A stretch of 9,102 nucleotides of DNA from Planctomycetota bacterium (GTDB lineage: Bacteria > Planctomycetota > Planctomycetia > Pirellulales > Lacipirellulaceae), in NCBI GenBank assembly GCA_029259975.1, contig JAJDEE010000330.1, positions 1 through 9,102 of the forward strand, read 5' to 3'. Shown in pieces: positions 6,468 to 9,102 of the stretch; the stretch's first letter is position 1; each line of letters opens with the position of its first letter. The position numbers and the translations under genes were made by a program. The notes under the pieces are model-generated. The model did not search any database and was not told the origin of the DNA. It saw only the letters and a program-made list of their open reading frames with translations.

Positions 6468-7934
6468 ATGGCCACAGAGTTAACAGCTGAAAAACTGGCC
6501 CAGCGTGCACTGGATGTCGGCATTGTATCAGAGGCCGAGTTGCGCTCGGTCTGGGGTGAGCTAGGCACCCGCAATGTCGAGTACGAACAGTTTAAGCAGC
6601 TTATGGTGCGCCATGGGCTGATCACCAATTTTCAGCTCGAGCGCTTGCTACAAAACTTTCGGACCGGCTTCTTCTACGGTGACTACAAAGTGTTGTACTT
6701 GGTCGGCGCTGGCACGTTTGCCCGCGTCTATCGGGCTACCCATCGGGTCACCAACGAGCTTTTTGCAGTCAAAGTTTTGCGGAAAAGCAAGTCCGAGATT
6801 CCTGGCGAGGCCGATCTATTCCGTCGCGAGGGAGAGTTGGGCATGAAGCTCAAGCATCCCAATATCGTGGCCATTCACGAAGTCGCCACAATTGGCAAAT
6901 CGCATTATATGGTGATGGATTTTGTAGAAGGGCACAATCTGCGTGACTTTTTCAAGGTCCGAGGAAAGTTTGACCCGCTCGAAGCGAGTCGCATTACCGC
7001 CGGTATGTTAGCGGGGCTGAACTATGCTTTTCAGCAAGGCGTGACACACCGCGACTTAAAAATGTCGAATGTCATCTTATCGAGCGATGGCGAAGCCAAA
7101 CTTGTCGATTTTGGATTGGCTGGCCTTGGTGGTAACGATCCAGGCGAAAACGACGGCGCTAATCCGCGTGCCATCGACTATGCGGGTCTTGAGCGTGCGA
7201 CCAATGTTCGCAAAGACGACCCACGCAGCGATATTTTCTTCTCAGGCTGTATTTACTATCAACTGCTTTCCGGCAAACCGGCGATCGCAGAAACCCGCGA
7301 TCGCGTCCAGCGACTCGATAAGACACGTTTCAAAGAAATCAAGCCGTTGGCTTCTATTGCTCCTGATTTGCCGTTGCCACTGATAAGGATTTGCAACAAA
7401 GCGATTGAATTCGATCCTGATCGACGTTTCCAAACCCCCGGAGAAATGCTCTCTGATATCATGCTCACCATGAAACGGCTGTCCGAGCAGGGGCCAGAGG
7501 CAACGGGGACTGCCGCAGACGCCGGGCCACTGGAAGGGCACGACGCCAACGGGGAGCCACGCAAAGTGATGGTGGTCGAAGCAGACACGAAAATGCAGGA
7601 CCTGTTTCGCGAACTGTTTAAGAAGCGAGGGTACCGAGTACTCGTAACGAGCGATCCAGAACGGCTCTTCCAGCGTTTTTATGAAAATAACAAGACAGCC
7701 GACGTGTTGCTGCTGAGTTCAGGACACCTCGGCTTTCCGGTGGTCGAGGCTTTTAACCGTCTCGGCACAGAGCCATCAACCAAAACGGTGCCGGTAGTCT
7801 TGCTCTTAGCCGAAAATCACGGCGAGTGGGCCGAACAAGCCAAACTCGATTCGCACCGTACGATTTTGCAAATGCCCGTCAAGTCGCGTCAGCTTCGTCA
7901 AGCCATTCTCAACTTGATCAATCACTCGGAATAA
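6468..7934 (+). CDS. Ser/Thr protein kinase with C-terminal degenerate receiver domain
   Basis: The 488-residue protein is cytoplasmic, with no membrane helix or signal peptide. Residues 1-66 form a helical region (two helix pairs, ending QFKQLMVRHGLITNFQLERL) like the one preceding many planctomycete kinases. The Hanks-type kinase domain (about 73-337) has the Gly loop VGAGTFARV (79-87), Lys102 in FAVK, probable helix-C Glu121, catalytic HRDLKMSN (194-201), DFG (214-216) and the helix-F Asp255. All catalytic residues are present. The APE motif is replaced by GLE in DYAGLERAT (237-245). After a Gly/Ala/Asp-rich linker (340-364), residues 365-486 resemble a response-regulator receiver (VMVVEAD at its start). 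However, the phosphoacceptor position is Ser417 and the conserved Lys of the KP motif is Met469. I infer an active kinase whose C-terminal domain binds a partner rather than accepting phosphate from His. ATG 6468 is the first in-frame start. Substrates are unknown; the small coiled-coil protein upstream is a candidate. Confidence 0.9.
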   Translation: MATELTAEKLAQRALDVGIVSEAELRSVWGELGTRNVEYEQFKQLMVRHGLITNFQLERLLQNFRTGFFYGDYKVLYLVGAGTFARVYRATHRVTNELFAVKVLRKSKSEIPGEADLFRREGELGMKLKHPNIVAIHEVATIGKSHYMVMDFVEGHNLRDFFKVRGKFDPLEASRITAGMLAGLNYAFQQGVTHRDLKMSNVILSSDGEAKLVDFGLAGLGGNDPGENDGANPRAIDYAGLERATNVRKDDPRSDIFFSGCIYYQLLSGKPAIAETRDRVQRLDKTRFKEIKPLASIAPDLPLPLIRICNKAIEFDPDRRFQTPGEMLSDIMLTMKRLSEQGPEATGTAADAGPLEGHDANGEPRKVMVVEADTKMQDLFRELFKKRGYRVLVTSDPERLFQRFYENNKTADVLLLSSGHLGFPVVEAFNRLGTEPSTKTVPVVLLLAENHGEWAEQAKLDSHRTILQMPVKSRQLRQAILNLINHSE

Positions 7935-7950
7935 ATCCAGAGCTTGCCAC

Positions 7951-7990
7951 CTTCTTTGCGAAACTCTGCGCCTCTGCAAATTCTACGTTT
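7951..7990. repeat. Degenerate CTTTGCG/CTCTGCG repeat between convergent genes
   Basis: The 66-bp gap between the kinase and transporter stop codons contains CTTTGCG (7954-7960), CTCTGCG (7964-7970) and CTCTGCA (7972-7978). From memory, similar CTTTGCG..CTCTGCG strings occur as dispersed non-coding repeats in many bacterial genomes. Here it may be a decayed copy. No clear terminator hairpin is seen in the gap. Confidence 0.35.
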
Positions 7991-8000
7991 AGAAATGCGT

Positions 8001-9102
8001 TCACCCCAGCCGGTCGGTCGCGACGTGGTACTGGGGGTCTTCCGAGACGCTTACCTCGACCAAATCTCCCGCCTTGCCCAACAGGCGTTGGCATTCGCTG
8101 CTGAGGTGAGTTAGGTGCAGACGCTTGCCGGCATCGCCGTACCTGTCAGAAAGCGCGTTGATCGCTTCGAGTCCCGATTGGTCGTACACGCGGCTGTAGT
8201 AAAAATCGATCACGACATCGTCCGGGTCGCTCTGGACGTCGAACATCTCTTTGAACGAAGAGACCGACGCAAAAAAAAGCGGGCCGTGGAGTTGGTAAAT
8301 CTTGCTGCCGAATTCGTTGGTCTTCGTGTCGGTTCCGAGATGTGTCGCGTGCTGCCAGGCGAAGACGAGTGCCGAGACGATCACGCCCAAGATTACCGCC
8401 GTCGCCAGATCGTGCATCACGACCGTGTAGCCGGCCACCAACAGCATCACAAAAATGTCGCTGCGAGGCATCCGGCCAAACATCTTGATGGAAGACCACT
8501 CAAACGTGCCAATCACGACCATGAACATCACGCCGACCAGGGCCGCCATCGGAATCTGTTCGATCCAAGGTGCCAGAAAAAGCACGAACAGCAACAGGCA
8601 AACCGCTGCCGCGATGCCCGACAATCGGCCACGGCCCCCCGAGTTAACGTTAATCAGCGACTGCCCGATCATCGCACAACCACCCATGCCTCCGAACAGA
8701 CCGCACACGATGTTGGCGGCCCCCTGCCCGATACATTCGCGATTGCCTCGGCCACGCGTTTCAGTGATTTCGTCAATCAGAGTGAGCGTCATCAGCGATT
8801 CGATCAGCCCCACGCCAGCAAGAATTACCGCAAACGGCAGAATGATCCAAAACGTAGCCAGATTGATCGGTGGCAACGCGTATTCCCAGAAAAAGAACTG
8901 GGGCAGCCCGCCGCTGATGCCGACGCCTTCGGCGGCCTTGTTCGCAAGCTCAATCGCGTCGGCGCTAACCACTCCCGGTTTTAAACCAGCCACGGCTTGC
9001 CCCGTATCTGCTTGAAAGGCTGCGATGGCAGTTGCCTTGGCATTAACCCGTAGCAAATCGCCAACGGTCGCAACAAAATTTTCGCCCGACTCGGTCACCA
9101 TC
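8001..9102 (-). CDS. SulP-family anion transporter with STAS domain, 3' part (5' end outside window)
   Basis: SulP proteins are inner-membrane transporters of sulfate, bicarbonate or other anions, usually 500-570 residues. About 366 C-terminal residues are present; the ATG at 9101 appears internal, since the first membrane helices are missing. Counting from it, membrane segments lie at about 82-105, 125-150, 163-180, 186-201, 214-229 and 231-249. Conserved SulP stretches include GVGLIESLMTLTLIDEITET (96-115) and GMGGCAMIGQSLINVNSGGR (138-157). The cytoplasmic STAS domain (about 265-355) has LHGPLFFASV and SRVYDQSG (303-310), the latter at the loop that holds the regulatory Ser in anti-sigma antagonists. 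About 45 residues rich in Ala, Gly and Val (around 18-62) separate TVGDLL from GGLPQF, which are close together in relatives I recall. The stop TGA lies at 8001-8003. Substrate cannot be told; bicarbonate or sulfate is plausible. Antisense open frames over this gene are shadows. Confidence 0.92.
   Translation of the reverse strand, partial: MVTESGENFVATVGDLLRVNAKATAIAAFQADTGQAVAGLKPGVVSADAIELANKAAEGVGISGGLPQFFFWEYALPPINLATFWIILPFAVILAGVGLIESLMTLTLIDEITETRGRGNRECIGQGAANIVCGLFGGMGGCAMIGQSLINVNSGGRGRLSGIAAAVCLLLFVLFLAPWIEQIPMAALVGVMFMVVIGTFEWSSIKMFGRMPRSDIFVMLLVAGYTVVMHDLATAVILGVIVSALVFAWQHATHLGTDTKTNEFGSKIYQLHGPLFFASVSSFKEMFDVQSDPDDVVIDFYYSRVYDQSGLEAINALSDRYGDAGKRLHLTHLSSECQRLLGKAGDLVEVSVSEDPQYHVATDRLG

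Noticed and set aside
8115..8984. Long open frame of 289 codons on the plus strand
   Set aside because: It is antisense to the SulP gene, has a His/Arg/Asp-rich low-complexity translation, and shows no domain; it is a shadow of a GC-rich gene. The same holds for the frame at 8455-9015.

Overview
The window looks like chromosomal DNA of a planctomycete, probably of the Pirellula/Blastopirellula type. I infer this from four things: a Ser/Thr kinase with the planctomycete-style N-terminal helical region and a 'DYAGLERAT' activation segment; a very large secreted protein of unknown function; an MnmE-like GTPase packed behind obg and coaX; and mid-50s percent GC with few strong Shine-Dalgarno sites. 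The placement comes from sequence impression only, without any database search.

Left block (1-2765, + strand): three tightly packed housekeeping-type genes. They are the 3' part of obg (ribosome-associated GTPase), coaX (type III pantothenate kinase, first step of CoA synthesis), and a shortened MnmE/TrmE-family GTPase whose GTG start overlaps the coaX stop codon. They look like one operon. The MnmE-like protein keeps every GTPase motif but has lost the segments that MnmE needs for tRNA modification.

Middle block (2925-5624, - strand): one 899-residue secreted protein convergent to the operon. It has a signal peptide, an N-terminal beta-rich domain, a TIM-barrel-like glycosidase-type region, a helical region and a C-terminal jelly-roll/CBM-like domain. 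Its upstream region (5625-5998) is shared with a divergent gene and holds degenerate repeats, a good sigma70-type promoter, and an 11-bp-arm dyad sitting on the -10 box.

Right block (5999-7934, + strand): a 92-residue charged coiled-coil-like protein with a strong ribosome binding site, then a soluble Ser/Thr kinase with a C-terminal receiver-like domain that has lost its phosphoacceptor Asp and conserved Lys. The kinase converges on a SulP-family anion transporter with a STAS domain (8001-9102, - strand), which runs off the right edge and carries an unusual insertion in a transmembrane-domain loop.

No CRISPR array, intact mobile element, rRNA or credible tRNA was seen. The most interesting points are the MnmE-like GTPase without catalytic machinery, the kinase-pseudoreceiver fusion, and the dyad-controlled small gene next to it. 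None of these proves a new system.
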